DNA of 15,816 bases. Source: Fen-671 sp035502515 (GTDB taxonomy: Bacteria; Actinomycetota; Acidimicrobiia; Acidimicrobiales; Palsa-688). The notes beneath the pieces were generated by a model. The model worked only from the letters and a program-made list of their open reading frames with translations. It was not told the origin of the DNA and did no database searches. The position numbers and the translations under genes are program-made. Numbering within the stretch: position 1 is the first letter of the stretch; every line of letters starts with the position of its first letter. The stretch spans positions 1-15,816 of the forward strand of contig DATJUH010000341.1 of the NCBI GenBank assembly GCA_035502515.1, read 5' to 3'. Shown piece by piece: positions 1 to 7,864 of the stretch.

Positions 1-1305
1 CTCGCTGTACGTATTGGTGATGGTGGCGGTGACGGAGCCCCCGGAGGGGATGGTGAGCTGCTGGCCGCTCCCGCTGACGGTCGCGCTCACGGTGCTTGTG
101 CTGCCGTCAACCGTCTCGGTTACGGTGCAGACCGAGCCCGCCGCGATGTCGGTGTAGGTATGGGACTGGTCACCGGTGGCACCCGCGGCGATGTCGAAGT
201 CCGTCAGGGCGGTGCCGTCGCAGACCGTGTGGATGGTCACGGGGCCCTGTTTGCCTGCCGCGGCTCCGGTGATGGTCTTCGTCACCACCAGCGACCCCGG
301 GGCCTCGAAATCGGCGGTGGCGCTGACGATGCTTGAAAGGGTGCCGGTCTGGGACAGGATGAGTTTTTGCGCCAGTGAGGCTCCACCGTCGTAGAGGTAC
401 ACGTTGCCCGCCGGGACGGTGGCCACGGCCGTGGCCTCGAGCTCTGCCGATGACGCGCCCGTTGACTTGAGCCATATCTGCTGGCCGTCAGGTACAACCG
501 CCCCCTGCGCGATGGCGTGGGTGGCGGCCGCGTCAGAGAACATGTTGGCCCCGATAGACGTAACAGTGGTGGTGGCAGACGAATGCACCGTGTACGGACC
601 GAGGACCGACCCCGTCGGGCCGCTCAGGTTGCTGGGCGTGACCGTCAGGCTGGGGGCCGGAGGCGTCTGGATCGGGCCCTCGCTGATCACATGGTTCGCG
701 ATCGCCGCCACATAGCTGTAAAGGGGGTCGGACGTGTCCAGCACGAAGCGGTCGCTGAAGAACCAAATTGCCGCCTGGACGGCCGCCGCTCGCTCGTTTT
801 CAGGCAAAGAGCTGGGCTGGTCCGTGTTGGGGTAATACTCGTCAAGGATCCGCGCCACGTAGCCGACGTTCGGGACGTTCGCCTCGTCCCAGGTGCCCAG
901 CACGTACCCGTTGCCGATGTAGGTGTCCGTATTGATGTCGATGCAGTAAAGCGTGAGGGTTGCCCCTCCCCCGGCCGGAGTGCCGTAGATGATGCCCGCA
1001 AAACCCTCATCTTTGGACGAAAAATCGGGGGGCGGCGTTACTGTCGGATAGCCGGTAGTGGGGTCGAACGTACTGTCGGTATTGGCGATGTACCCGTTGA
1101 CCGAGGTACCGGGGCCGGTGCCGCTCAACGTCAACTGGGTGTTGGCGCCTCGCGCCAATCGGGCGTGCAACTTCAGGCTCGAGGGGGGAGGGCTTGGCCT
1201 GAACACGGCCCCCGCCGGGACGGCGTCGAGCGCAACAATGGCGATAGCGGCGATCGCCACGAGGGCGACCCTCCGGGCCCAACCCGGCTGGTGCCAGCCC
1301 AACAT
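1..1305 (-). CDS. Thioester-domain (TQXA-type) secreted surface protein with DUF5979-like repeat, C-terminus cut by window edge
   Basis: The frame is open from an ATG at 1305 to base 1 (435 residues, no stop), so the C-terminus lies outside the window. Seen: an N-terminal signal peptide (RR at 11-12, hydrophobic 13-26, AGA-type cleavage site near residue 33). A region of about residues 45-200 carries YCIDI with Cys121 and VQAAIW with Gln177, the Cys...Gln pair that forms an internal thioester in TQXA/thioester domains. Residues ~205-330 form a beta-rich linker domain, and ~337-434 a Thr/Ser-rich domain starting GSLVVTKTITG and ending ATITNTY, which resembles DUF5979. Known of the family: such proteins are Gram-positive surface adhesins that bond covalently to host or surface amines, often with tandem repeats and a sortase or membrane anchor at the C-terminus. 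The anchor is not visible here. AAGG lies 8 nt before the ATG. The gene follows sixA on the same strand after 137 nt. The ligand is unknown. Confidence 0.85.
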   Translation of the reverse strand, partial: MLGWHQPGWARRVALVAIAAIAIVALDAVPAGAVFRPSPPPSSLKLHARLARGANTQLTLSGTGPGTSVNGYIANTDSTFDPTTGYPTVTPPPDFSSKDEGFAGIIYGTPAGGGATLTLYCIDINTDTYIGNGYVLGTWDEANVPNVGYVARILDEYYPNTDQPSSLPENERAAAVQAAIWFFSDRFVLDTSDPLYSYVAAIANHVISEGPIQTPPAPSLTVTPSNLSGPTGSVLGPYTVHSSATTTVTSIGANMFSDAAATHAIAQGAVVPDGQQIWLKSTGASSAELEATAVATVPAGNVYLYDGGASLAQKLILSQTGTLSSIVSATADFEAPGSLVVTKTITGAAAGKQGPVTIHTVCDGTALTDFDIAAGATGDQSHTYTDIAAGSVCTVTETVDGSTSTVSATVSGSGQQLTIPSGGSVTATITNTYSE

Positions 1306-1442
1306 GATGAAAACCTTAACGCGCGCGCCCGGTGCGCGCACTCACCCACAATGGATGAGATTGCGGGCAGCGAGGTGTCAGTTCGGTCGTCGGGCGGTTC
1401 GCGCCTGGAGCACGGACAGAACTACCCAGCGAAGACTTTCGT

Positions 1443-1958
1443 CTAGCTCGGCAGATCGCGCGGGAGGACGAGCGACCTCAGGTGAGCATGCCCGGGCCCG
1501 AGGGCGTCCCATGTCGTCGGGACATCCAGGTTGGCCAGAGCGCAGGTGGGGAACTTGTCGCCCAGGCGGGCCACCTCCGTCGGGTTGCCGTCATCGGCGA
1601 GGCCGAGGGCCAGGTCCTGTAAGCCGGGGTTGTGCCCGACGACCAGGACAGCGCGCACCGTGTCTGCTACCTCGTGCAGACGGGCGAGGAGGCCGGCGTC
1701 ACTGGCGCCGTAAAGGTCGTCTTCAACGCTCACTACCACTGGCCCTTCCAGCGCCGTACTGATGGCGTCATAAGTCTGGACCGCCCGAGCAGCCGAGGAG
1801 CACAGCACCAGCTGTGGACGGATCTTGGCTTTGCGCAGGTAGAGGGCCATGCGCCGCGCCGCTTTTCGGCCCCGGGGGGCCAGGGGGCGGTCGTGGTCGG
1901 ACAGGCCCGGGTCGTCCCAGCTCGATTTGGCGTGGCGGAGGAGGTAGAGGCTGTTCAA
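1443..1958 (-). CDS. sixA: SixA-type phosphohistidine phosphatase (histidine phosphatase family)
   Basis: A 171-residue histidine-phosphatase (phosphoglycerate-mutase-like) protein. Seen: the N-terminal LYLLRHAKSSW motif with Arg8 and catalytic His9, SSAARAVQT with Arg58, and VVGHNPGL with His109, which together complete the RHG-type active site. The length and the RHAKS form of the motif match the short SixA subgroup rather than mutases. In E. coli SixA removes phosphate from phosphohistidine on a phosphotransfer protein; actinobacterial homologues are widespread and their substrates are mostly unknown. The start is a TTG at 1958; it is chosen because the family begins only a few residues before LLRHA, but no strong Shine-Dalgarno sequence is seen. 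The start lies 30 nt from that of the divergent gene at 1989. The following gene on this strand is the thioester surface protein; nothing links the two functionally. Confidence 0.9.
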   Translation of the reverse strand: MNSLYLLRHAKSSWDDPGLSDHDRPLAPRGRKAARRMALYLRKAKIRPQLVLCSSAARAVQTYDAISTALEGPVVVSVEDDLYGASDAGLLARLHEVADTVRAVLVVGHNPGLQDLALGLADDGNPTEVARLGDKFPTCALANLDVPTTWDALGPGHAHLRSLVLPRDLPS

Positions 1959-1988
1959 TTTCTCGGGTACCGGTGGCAGGATACGTCA

Positions 1989-2681
1989 ATGACCGCCTGG
2001 GGCACGTTGGCGTCCGTCAGCTGGGACACATTGGCGTCCGCCGCCACCGCGCTGGGGACCCTCGTGCTGGCGCTGGCCACCTTCTCGGTGGTGCGCTCCG
2101 GGCGGCGTAGTGCGGTGGCCACCGAAGTTGCCCTCATGGCGGGCATCAAGCCCCTCCTCTTGCCGTCGCACATGGACGACCCGGACCAAAAAGTGAGCTT
2201 CGCAGACGAGCACTGGGTCCACGTAGGAGGCGGGATGGCCGCCGCGGAAGCGACTGCCGATGCCGTCTACCTGGTGGTGTCGTTGCGCAACGTCGGCAAC
2301 GGCCTGGCTATCCTCGACCGCTGGGATCTCACTCCCCACGATGTCTTCGACCCTGCAGACGCGGCTGAGTTCGTCGATCGGGCCAGTCAGCGTCGTCCTC
2401 GCCAGGTGGCCCAGTTCCGGCGGCTGTCGAGGGCCCTTTATATCCCGACAGGTGAACTTGGCTTCTGGCACGGGGCGCTGCGGGACCCGTCCGAGGAGTT
2501 GTTCAAGTTTGCCAGCGAAGCCGTGGTCGACAGGCGGGCCTTGACTCTCGACTTGTTGTACTCGGATGTGCAGGGGGGCCAGATGACCATAAGCCGCTTC
2601 ACCCTTCGCCCTGTAGGCGAAGACCGGTGGTTGACCACCATTGGCCGGCATTTCGACGTCGATGACCGCAGTTCCCGTTGA
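1989..2681 (+). CDS. Membrane-anchored protein of unknown function
   Basis: A 230-residue protein I do not recognise. Seen: an N-terminal hydrophobic segment (about residues 16-35, LASAATALGTLVLALATF) followed by RSGRR, which suggests one membrane anchor with the remainder cytoplasmic by the positive-inside rule. Then come about 190 soluble residues with predicted beta strands around 91-112 (VYLVVSLRNVGNGLAILDRW) and 185-226. The phrase LRNVGNG followed by a C-terminal beta-rich half resembles small anchored beta-sandwich proteins common in actinobacteria, but I cannot assign a family. The ATG at 1989 is preferred over an upstream extension because AGGA lies 8 nt before it, the hydrophobic segment then sits at the N-terminus, and any longer version would run through sixA. 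The gene is divergent from sixA with a 30-nt gap, so the two may share regulatory sequence. Confidence 0.75.
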   Translation: MTAWGTLASVSWDTLASAATALGTLVLALATFSVVRSGRRSAVATEVALMAGIKPLLLPSHMDDPDQKVSFADEHWVHVGGGMAAAEATADAVYLVVSLRNVGNGLAILDRWDLTPHDVFDPADAAEFVDRASQRRPRQVAQFRRLSRALYIPTGELGFWHGALRDPSEELFKFASEAVVDRRALTLDLLYSDVQGGQMTISRFTLRPVGEDRWLTTIGRHFDVDDRSSR

Positions 2682-2742
2682 CGCACGCCACCGGTTGGTG
2701 GTCGTCCTCACTGCCCAGGTCTGAGCGGCCTTTTGGGGGCCG

Positions 2743-2841
2743 GGACCGGCTCCTGATTTTTCAGGCCCTAGGGTGGGGCCGTCATTTCTGTTTGAGGCCT
2801 TTCTGTTGAGGTTGGGCCACACGAGCGGAAGGAGCCGGTCC
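2743..2841 (+). promoter_or_regulatory. 12-bp inverted repeat that can pair with the ribosome-binding site of the aldo/keto reductase gene
   Basis: GGACCGGCTCCT at 2743-2754 is the exact reverse complement of AGGAGCCGGTCC at 2830-2841, with 75 nt between the arms. The right arm contains the AGGAG Shine-Dalgarno of the gene starting at 2844. If transcription begins upstream of 2743, the leader could fold and hide the ribosome-binding site. A small hairpin, CCTGA/TCAGG at 2752-2756 and 2761-2765, overlaps the end of the left arm and could compete with that pairing. The fold is inferred; no promoter was located. Confidence 0.4.
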
Positions 2842-2843
2842 GG

Positions 2844-3812
2844 ATGGAATACGTCAAGCTTGGTTCGACAGGCCTCGAGGTCTCCAGGCTCTGCCTGGGT
2901 TGCATGAGCTTTGGGGACCCTGGACGGGGCGGGCACCCATGGAGCCTCGGCGAGGAGGCGGCCCGGCCCATCATCCGCCAGGCCCTGGAGGCCGGGGTCA
3001 ATTTCCTCGACACGGCCAATGTGTACTCCGACGGGAGCAGTGAAGAGATCGTCGGCAAGGCCCTGGCCGACTTTGCCCAGAGGGAGGAGGTGGTGCTGGC
3101 CACCAAGGTCCACGGCCGTATGCGGCCGGGGCCGAACGGCGCCGGGCTGTCACGGAAATCGGTGCTGGCGGAGATCGACAACAGCCTCCGCCGGCTCCGT
3201 ACTGACTACGTGGACCTCTACCAGATCCACCGTTTCGACCCCACCACCCCGGTGGAAGAGACCGTCGAAGCGCTTAACGACGTCGTCAGGGCGGGGAAGG
3301 CCCGCTACGTAGGGGCGTCGTCCATGTACGCATGGCAATTCTCGAAAATGTTGCACGTGGCCGAGAGCCATGGCTGGGCTCGCTTTGTCTCCATGCAGGA
3401 CCATTACAACCTCCTCTACCGTGAAGAAGAGCGGGAAATGCTGCCGCTGTGCGCCGACGAGGGGATAGGCGTCATCCCCTGGAGCCCCCTCGGGCGGGGC
3501 CGGCTCACACGTGATTGGGACGAGGCCACCGAGCGCAGCCGGACCGATGAGTTCGGCCGCCGCCTGTATTCCGACGAAGACCGTGCCATCGTACAAGCGG
3601 TGGCCAATGTGGCCGAGAAGCACGGGGCCAGCCGAGCGCAGGTGGCGCTGGCTTGGCTGCTCAGCAAGCCGGTGGTAACGGCGCCCATCGTCGGAGTGAC
3701 AAGTACGGCACAGCTGGACGACCTCCTGGGTTCCCTGTCGATGGAGCTGAGCGCGGAAGAGATTGAGCAGCTGGAGGAACCGTATGAACCGCACGCCATC
3801 GCCGGTCACTGA
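2844..3812 (+). CDS. yajO: Aldo/keto reductase, YajO-like
   Basis: A 322-residue (beta/alpha)8-barrel NADPH-dependent oxidoreductase. Seen: the N-terminal KLGSTGLEVSRLCLGCMSFG, the catalytic tetrad Asp56, Tyr61 (NVYSDGSSEEIVG), Lys88 (ATKV) and His129 (QIHRFDP), then GASSMYAWQF, SMQDHYNLLYREEEREMLPL and IPWSPLGRGRLTR. These stretches track E. coli YajO closely along the full length, including the near-C-terminal ALAWLLSKP. YajO has been connected with 1-deoxyxylulose-5-phosphate formation and with aldehyde reduction; the physiological substrate here is unknown. The start is well supported: GGAAGGAG lies just upstream of the ATG at 2844. The gene stands alone on the + strand, with the next gene starting about 90 nt after its stop. 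The ribosome-binding site is part of an inverted repeat described separately. Confidence 0.92.
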   Translation: MEYVKLGSTGLEVSRLCLGCMSFGDPGRGGHPWSLGEEAARPIIRQALEAGVNFLDTANVYSDGSSEEIVGKALADFAQREEVVLATKVHGRMRPGPNGAGLSRKSVLAEIDNSLRRLRTDYVDLYQIHRFDPTTPVEETVEALNDVVRAGKARYVGASSMYAWQFSKMLHVAESHGWARFVSMQDHYNLLYREEEREMLPLCADEGIGVIPWSPLGRGRLTRDWDEATERSRTDEFGRRLYSDEDRAIVQAVANVAEKHGASRAQVALAWLLSKPVVTAPIVGVTSTAQLDDLLGSLSMELSAEEIEQLEEPYEPHAIAGH

Positions 3813-3903
3813 CTTCACCGGCTGCCCGGCGCGCTCGTCGCGCCCAACCTGGCCTTCGGGGCGAACCCAACCCGGGAAAGCCGGCTACTAAGGTCAGGTG
3901 GCC

Positions 3904-4704
3904 ATGCGTTGGACGGAACGCGGCCTGCGGAAGGTCCCGGAGATCACCGTCTTTTTCTGGGTGATCAAAATCCTGACCACGGCCATGGGCGAGGCTACGT
4001 CGGACTTCAGTGTGAAGACGATTGACCCCGTCATCGCCGTCTGCCTCGGTTTCATCGCCTTCGTGGTGGCGATGGCGCTGCAACTCCGGGCTGATCGCTA
4101 CAAAGCCCCGATTTACTGGTTCGCCGTCGTGATGGTGGCTGTTTTCGGCACGATGTGCGCCGACGTGCTCCATGTCAGGTTCGGGGTACAGTACACGGTT
4201 TCCACCACCGGGTTCGCCATCGTGCTGGCCGCCGTGTTCATCAGCTGGGGCAAGGTCGAGCACACGTTGTCGATACACAGCATCGATACGCTTCGCCGTG
4301 AGCTCTTCTACTGGGCGGCCGTCCTGTCCACGTTCGCCATGGGCACGGCGCTGGGTGACATGACGGCGACGGACCTCCACCTGGGTTACTTTTCCAGCGC
4401 CATCCTCTTTACCGTCCTCTTCGCCATCCCGGGCCTCGCCTACAGGTTCGCCGGCATCAACGGGGTGCTCGCCTTCTGGACCGCCTATGTCCTCACCCGC
4501 CCGATGGGGGCCTCTTATGCGGACTGGCTCGGCGTCCCCACCAGCATCGGTGGCCTGGGCTGGGGCCGGGGCACAGTGGCGATCATCTTCACCATCCCCA
4601 TCGTGGCCCTGGTGGCTTACGTCACCGTGAGCCGCGTCGACGTCCCGGCAGACCAACGTGAAGTGGGTGGGGCCGGGGCGCTGGCTACCGAACCACTGGG
4701 CTAG
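3904..4704 (+). CDS. COG4705-like multi-spanning membrane protein of unknown function
   Basis: A very hydrophobic protein of 266 residues with about seven or eight predicted membrane segments and a short polar C-terminal tail. Seen: KVPEITVFFWVIKILTTAMG at the N-terminus, and a related small motif that recurs four times: MGEATSDF, FGTMCADV, MGTALGDM and MGASYADWLGV, each a Gly/Ala-rich stretch with an Asp inside or at the end of a membrane helix. This pattern and the N-terminal signature match the uncharacterised COG4705 group as I remember it; no transport substrate can be read from the sequence. The ATG at 3904 is chosen because AAGG lies 10 nt upstream. A GTG at 3898 in the same frame would add two residues, but its spacing from AAGG is only 4 nt. 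The gene is convergent with the threonine ammonia-lyase gene. Confidence 0.8.
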   Translation: MRWTERGLRKVPEITVFFWVIKILTTAMGEATSDFSVKTIDPVIAVCLGFIAFVVAMALQLRADRYKAPIYWFAVVMVAVFGTMCADVLHVRFGVQYTVSTTGFAIVLAAVFISWGKVEHTLSIHSIDTLRRELFYWAAVLSTFAMGTALGDMTATDLHLGYFSSAILFTVLFAIPGLAYRFAGINGVLAFWTAYVLTRPMGASYADWLGVPTSIGGLGWGRGTVAIIFTIPIVALVAYVTVSRVDVPADQREVGGAGALATEPLG

Positions 4705-4775
4705 GGGGGCCGCCGGCGCAGGGCAGCGGCCCGACCTTCAGTCCGGCCAGCCCCCGTCCGGTCCAACAGCAGCCT

Positions 4776-5993
4776 CTACTGGCGGTAAGCCTCAGCCTGA
4801 AAGCCCTGGTCCCGGAGGGCGGGGACGATGGCGTCCCGGTGCGCCGGGTCGAGCGTCTCGACCGTGAGGACGACCTCGGCTTCACTGACCCCGACCGGGG
4901 CGCCGGAACGCCGGTGCTCGACGGTCAGAAGGTTGAGCCCCAGGTGACCGAGGGTACCGGTCAGAGCGGCCAGAGCGCCGGGCTTGTCGGCCAGGACGAC
5001 CCGGACCATGAAGTACCGGCCGGCCGCCGTCAGGCCGTGCTCGATGAGCCGGGTGAGCAGCAGGGGGTCGACATTGCCGCCGGAAATGACGAGCACGACG
5101 GGGTCAACTCCGGGGACGGCACCTGACAGCAGTGCGGCCAGGGGGACGGCGCCGGCCGGTTCGACCACCCATTTGCACCGTTCGAGGAGAAGTACCACCG
5201 CCCGGCTTATCTGTTCCTCGTCGACCGTGACGACCTCGTCCACGAGCGCTTTGGTGTGCTCATAAGTGAGCTCCGAGACGCAGCGCACGGCGATCCCGTC
5301 GGCCATGGTGTCGACCGAGGGCAGTTCGACGGGACCGCCGGCACGGAGGGCGGCCAGCATCGGAGGTGCACCGGCGGCCTCGACCCCGATGACCCGGGTG
5401 GGGCCGGGCCGGCCCCGGATGGCGGCGGCGATGCCGGAGATCAGGCCGCCGCCGCCGATAGGGACCAGTACGGCGCCGGCGTCCGGCACCTCACAGGCCA
5501 ACTCGAGGCCGATCGTCCCTTGACCGGCGATCACGAGGGGGTCGTCGAAAGGCGGGACGTAATATGCGCCTCGCTCGTCGGCGTAGGTGCGCGCCGCCCT
5601 TAAGGCATTGTCGACGGGGCCGGGTTCGAAATGGACCTCCGCGCCGTAGCCCCGGGTGGCCTCGATCTTGGGGAGAGATGCTCCCGCGGGCATGAAGATG
5701 GTGGAGTGCAGGTCGCAGAGCGAAGCAGCCAGGGCTACACCCTGGGCGTGGTTCCCGGCCGAAGCAGCCACAATTTCTTTCGTGGAGCCACTGGACGCCA
5801 GCGAGGAGATCTTGTTGAAGGCGCCCCGGATCTTGAACGACCCCGTCCGCTGGAAATGCTCGGGTTTAACAAATACGGGCCTTCCGACGACGGTCGTGAG
5901 AGGACCGGAGAAAATAGCCGGCGTCGGGCGCAGCACGGGCGCGAGGCGGTTGGCCGCTTGCTCGATGGCGTCCAGCCCGACCATATATTTCAC
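4776..5993 (-). CDS. ilvA: Threonine ammonia-lyase (threonine dehydratase), PLP-dependent, with C-terminal ACT-like domain
   Basis: A 405-residue fold-type II PLP enzyme that deaminates L-threonine to 2-oxobutanoate, the entry to isoleucine synthesis or to threonine breakdown. Seen: RTGSFKIRGA with the PLP-binding Lys54, ASAGNHAQGVA (77-87), the phosphate-binding GGGGL at 180-184, and SGGNVD near 310. A single ACT-like regulatory region follows at about 325-405 (FMVRVVLADKPGALAALTG). One ACT domain and about 400 residues match the short form (TdcB-like, common in actinobacteria) rather than the 510-residue two-ACT biosynthetic IlvA, so the role in isoleucine synthesis is inferred and the symbol could equally be tdcB. 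The start is taken as GTG 5993; an in-frame ATG at 5984 is also possible, and neither has a strong Shine-Dalgarno. The gene is divergent from the glycosylase gene across about 236 nt. Confidence 0.9.
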   Translation of the reverse strand: MKYMVGLDAIEQAANRLAPVLRPTPAIFSGPLTTVVGRPVFVKPEHFQRTGSFKIRGAFNKISSLASSGSTKEIVAASAGNHAQGVALAASLCDLHSTIFMPAGASLPKIEATRGYGAEVHFEPGPVDNALRAARTYADERGAYYVPPFDDPLVIAGQGTIGLELACEVPDAGAVLVPIGGGGLISGIAAAIRGRPGPTRVIGVEAAGAPPMLAALRAGGPVELPSVDTMADGIAVRCVSELTYEHTKALVDEVVTVDEEQISRAVVLLLERCKWVVEPAGAVPLAALLSGAVPGVDPVVLVISGGNVDPLLLTRLIEHGLTAAGRYFMVRVVLADKPGALAALTGTLGHLGLNLLTVEHRRSGAPVGVSEAEVVLTVETLDPAHRDAIVPALRDQGFQAEAYRQ

Positions 5994-6229
5994 GCTACTG
6001 CGGCCCTGGCCGGCGCCGGTCTGGGTTTGCCGGCCAAAGTGAACGACGCCCCACGCTCTCCCATCGAGCAGTATGGTCCGGTGCCGACAAAGACATTCTT
6101 GCCATCAGGCCGTAGCGGCGGCACCGCCTGTTCAGTCACAAGCCGAGCAGATGAGGGGTCCCAGGAGGCCTGGGCTCCTGCCGGCCCATGGTGGGCTGCT
6201 GGTCATCTCGGTGGACTGGAGCCCAGCTC

Positions 6230-6862
6230 GTGACCGGGCGGGCCGTAGTGGGTGACGACGGCAATAAGCGGTGCCCGTGGGGAGTTTCGACGCCCGAGTA
6301 CCGTTTCTACCACGATACGGAATGGGGCCGGCCGGAGGGGGAGGAGGACCGCATCTACGAGAAGCTTTGTCTCGAAGGCTTCCAGAGCGGGCTGTCCTGG
6401 CTCACCATCCTGCGAAAAAGGGAGGGTTTCCGGAACGCTTTTGCCCACTTCAACCCCGAGGTGGTGGCCAATTTCGGCGAGGCGGACGTGCAACGGCTGC
6501 TCTTGGACCGGTCAATTGTCCGTCATCGGGCCAAAATAGAAGCCGCTATCGGGAATGCCCGGGCTGTGCTCGACTTGCGGGCGCAAGGCTCCTCCCTGGC
6601 CGGCCTGGTGTGGGCCTCGGAAGTGCCAGCCCGACGCGGCCCGACGAGCACGGCCGACGTGCCGGCGTCGACGCCACAATCAATAGAACTGTCGGCCCAG
6701 TTGCGCCGGCGGGGCTTCCGTTTCGTCGGCCCGACCACGGTCTACGCGTCGATGCAGTCACTCGGCGTAGTGAACGACCACCTGCGCGACTGCCATTTTC
6801 GTGCCGCAGCCGAGGCCGAGCGGTCGGTTTTTACGGTGCCGGCCTACACGGCGCCGGCCTAG
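6230..6862 (+). CDS. tag: 3-methyladenine DNA glycosylase I (TAG)
   Basis: A base-excision repair enzyme that removes 3-methyladenine from alkylated DNA. Seen in 210 residues: RCPWG (Cys15), YHDTEWG (His28, Glu31), FEGFQSGLSW-like LEGFQSGLSWLTILRKREGFRNAF in two parts of the helix-hairpin-helix core, FVGPTTVYASMQSLGVVNDH and the C-terminal HLRDC with His184 and Cys188. Cys15, His28, His184 and Cys188 correspond to the zinc site that clamps the N- and C-termini in TAG. The GTG at 6230 is preferred because GGAG lies 8 nt upstream; a GTG at 6248 would still keep all motifs, and an ATG at 6188 is further upstream without such support. The upstream divergent spacer (5994-6229) contains a CCCAGG-AGG-CCTGGG dyad at 6160-6174 of unknown role. 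The 3' end converges with the MDMPI-like gene. Confidence 0.93.
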   Translation: MTGRAVVGDDGNKRCPWGVSTPEYRFYHDTEWGRPEGEEDRIYEKLCLEGFQSGLSWLTILRKREGFRNAFAHFNPEVVANFGEADVQRLLLDRSIVRHRAKIEAAIGNARAVLDLRAQGSSLAGLVWASEVPARRGPTSTADVPASTPQSIELSAQLRRRGFRFVGPTTVYASMQSLGVVNDHLRDCHFRAAAEAERSVFTVPAYTAPA

Positions 6863-6914
6863 CCGTCAGGCACCAAGGTCACTGGGCCACAGGCGTCGGC
6901 CGGCTGCCCCGTCG

Positions 6915-7700
6915 TCAAAATCCGGCGAAGATCTCCCGGAGCTCGTCCAGGTTGGCGGACCCCTTCGTGTTGGTACCCGGGGGAGTGTGGACCGGGTCGA
7001 GCCGGCCGTAGACCAGTCGCAACAGTGCGGCCGAGGTCAGTTCCAGGTAACCGTCGACCGGTCCTTCGACATCCTTCGACAAGGCGACGCCGTCGCCAAT
7101 GGACAACAGGAACTGACGGTCCGGGTGCGAGGTCTTGATCTTGATCTGCGTTTTGGCGCTTGCCTTTTCCGGCTTCGCCAGCCGACCGGCGATGTAGGGT
7201 ATGCGGTCCACCAGAAGTTCCACGGACGAGGGAAGGACCTCGGCGGCGGGGTTGAAACTAACGGCCACGTCCCAACTATGGACCGCGTGCTCGCCCAGGC
7301 GGAGGCCCACGATGTGCACGGCGTCGAGGTCCATGCCGAAGAGGTTCATCCGGAGTGACTTCAGAGTTTTGTCGTCGAGAGCCTGAAGGACCGAGACGTG
7401 GCGCCGGTCCCAGACGACCATCTCAGTTGCTTTGCCTTCCGGGGCCAGAGCGTTCCAGCGGTCCCAGATCAGAGGGAACTCTTCACGGTTCAGCGGCTCC
7501 CTGTGGCCGAGAACCCGCTCCAGCCCGACGAGGGCGATCTCAGCCCCCGAACCAAGGTGGGACAGCACTTGAGCGACGTCCCAGTCCCGGCAGTACGAAC
7601 CCTGTTGCAGCTGTGCCGGCGTGAGGTCGGCCACCTGGGCCAACAATGCGTCATGCGAGACCCGAAGGGCGTGGATCCAGCGGTGTGGGTCTGTCTCCAT
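6915..7700 (-). CDS. Maleylpyruvate isomerase family, mycothiol-dependent enzyme (DinB fold)
   Basis: A 261-residue protein of the mycothiol-dependent maleylpyruvate isomerase (MDMPI) family. Seen: DWDVAQVLSHLGSGAEIA with His48, and LRLGEHAVHSWDVA with Glu137 and His141. This His...Glu-x3-His set matches the metal ligands of the DinB/YfiT-type four-helix bundle. A second, beta-containing domain covers about residues 155-261, as in MDMPI. Family members use mycothiol as cofactor for isomerisation or S-transfer; the substrate here cannot be told, and most homologues are not true maleylpyruvate isomerases. The ATG at 7700 has no convincing Shine-Dalgarno in the optimal window. The gene is the last in the minus-strand block after lhr and the PPOX gene, 164 nt beyond the latter, so it may have its own promoter. 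Its presence supports an actinobacterial host. Confidence 0.88.
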   Translation of the reverse strand: METDPHRWIHALRVSHDALLAQVADLTPAQLQQGSYCRDWDVAQVLSHLGSGAEIALVGLERVLGHREPLNREEFPLIWDRWNALAPEGKATEMVVWDRRHVSVLQALDDKTLKSLRMNLFGMDLDAVHIVGLRLGEHAVHSWDVAVSFNPAAEVLPSSVELLVDRIPYIAGRLAKPEKASAKTQIKIKTSHPDRQFLLSIGDGVALSKDVEGPVDGYLELTSAALLRLVYGRLDPVHTPPGTNTKGSANLDELREIFAGF

Positions 7701-7864
7701 GTCCAGGAGGCTACTCTCCCCCGTGGCTTACCAATACCCAGGACGTTCGGGCTGCTGCGGTCCGGGATGTACGTTGATGTTCCTCGTTTTGCCGTTGACG
7801 TACCGGTGTTATTGGCTTTCTCGGTGGCCCGGTACCAACCGGTGCCCGAGGCGTCTGTCGGGCC

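Noticed and set aside
1332..1341. 10-bp palindrome GTGCGCGCAC upstream of the surface protein gene, considered as an operator.
   Set aside because: It sits in a run of alternating G and C where such palindromes are common, and no second copy or promoter was found nearby.
517..1446. Long open frame on the + strand (309 codons) opposite the surface protein gene.
   Set aside because: Its product is Arg/Gly/Val-rich with no family features, while the opposite strand has a signal peptide, thioester motif and conserved domain. It is a GC-rich shadow.
2725..2765. Short hairpins after the membrane-anchored protein gene (CGGCC/GGCCG and CCTGA/TCAGG), considered as terminators.
   Set aside because: The stems are only 5 bp and no T-run follows the stem in either case.
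1986..3113. Minus-strand open frame of 375 codons.
   Set aside because: It runs antisense through the membrane-anchored protein and the start of the aldo/keto reductase, and has no recognisable motifs.
3661..4656. Minus-strand open frame of 331 codons opposite the COG4705-like gene.
   Set aside because: It is His/Gly/Asp-rich, as expected from antisense reading of hydrophobic codons; the + strand reading has clear membrane segments.
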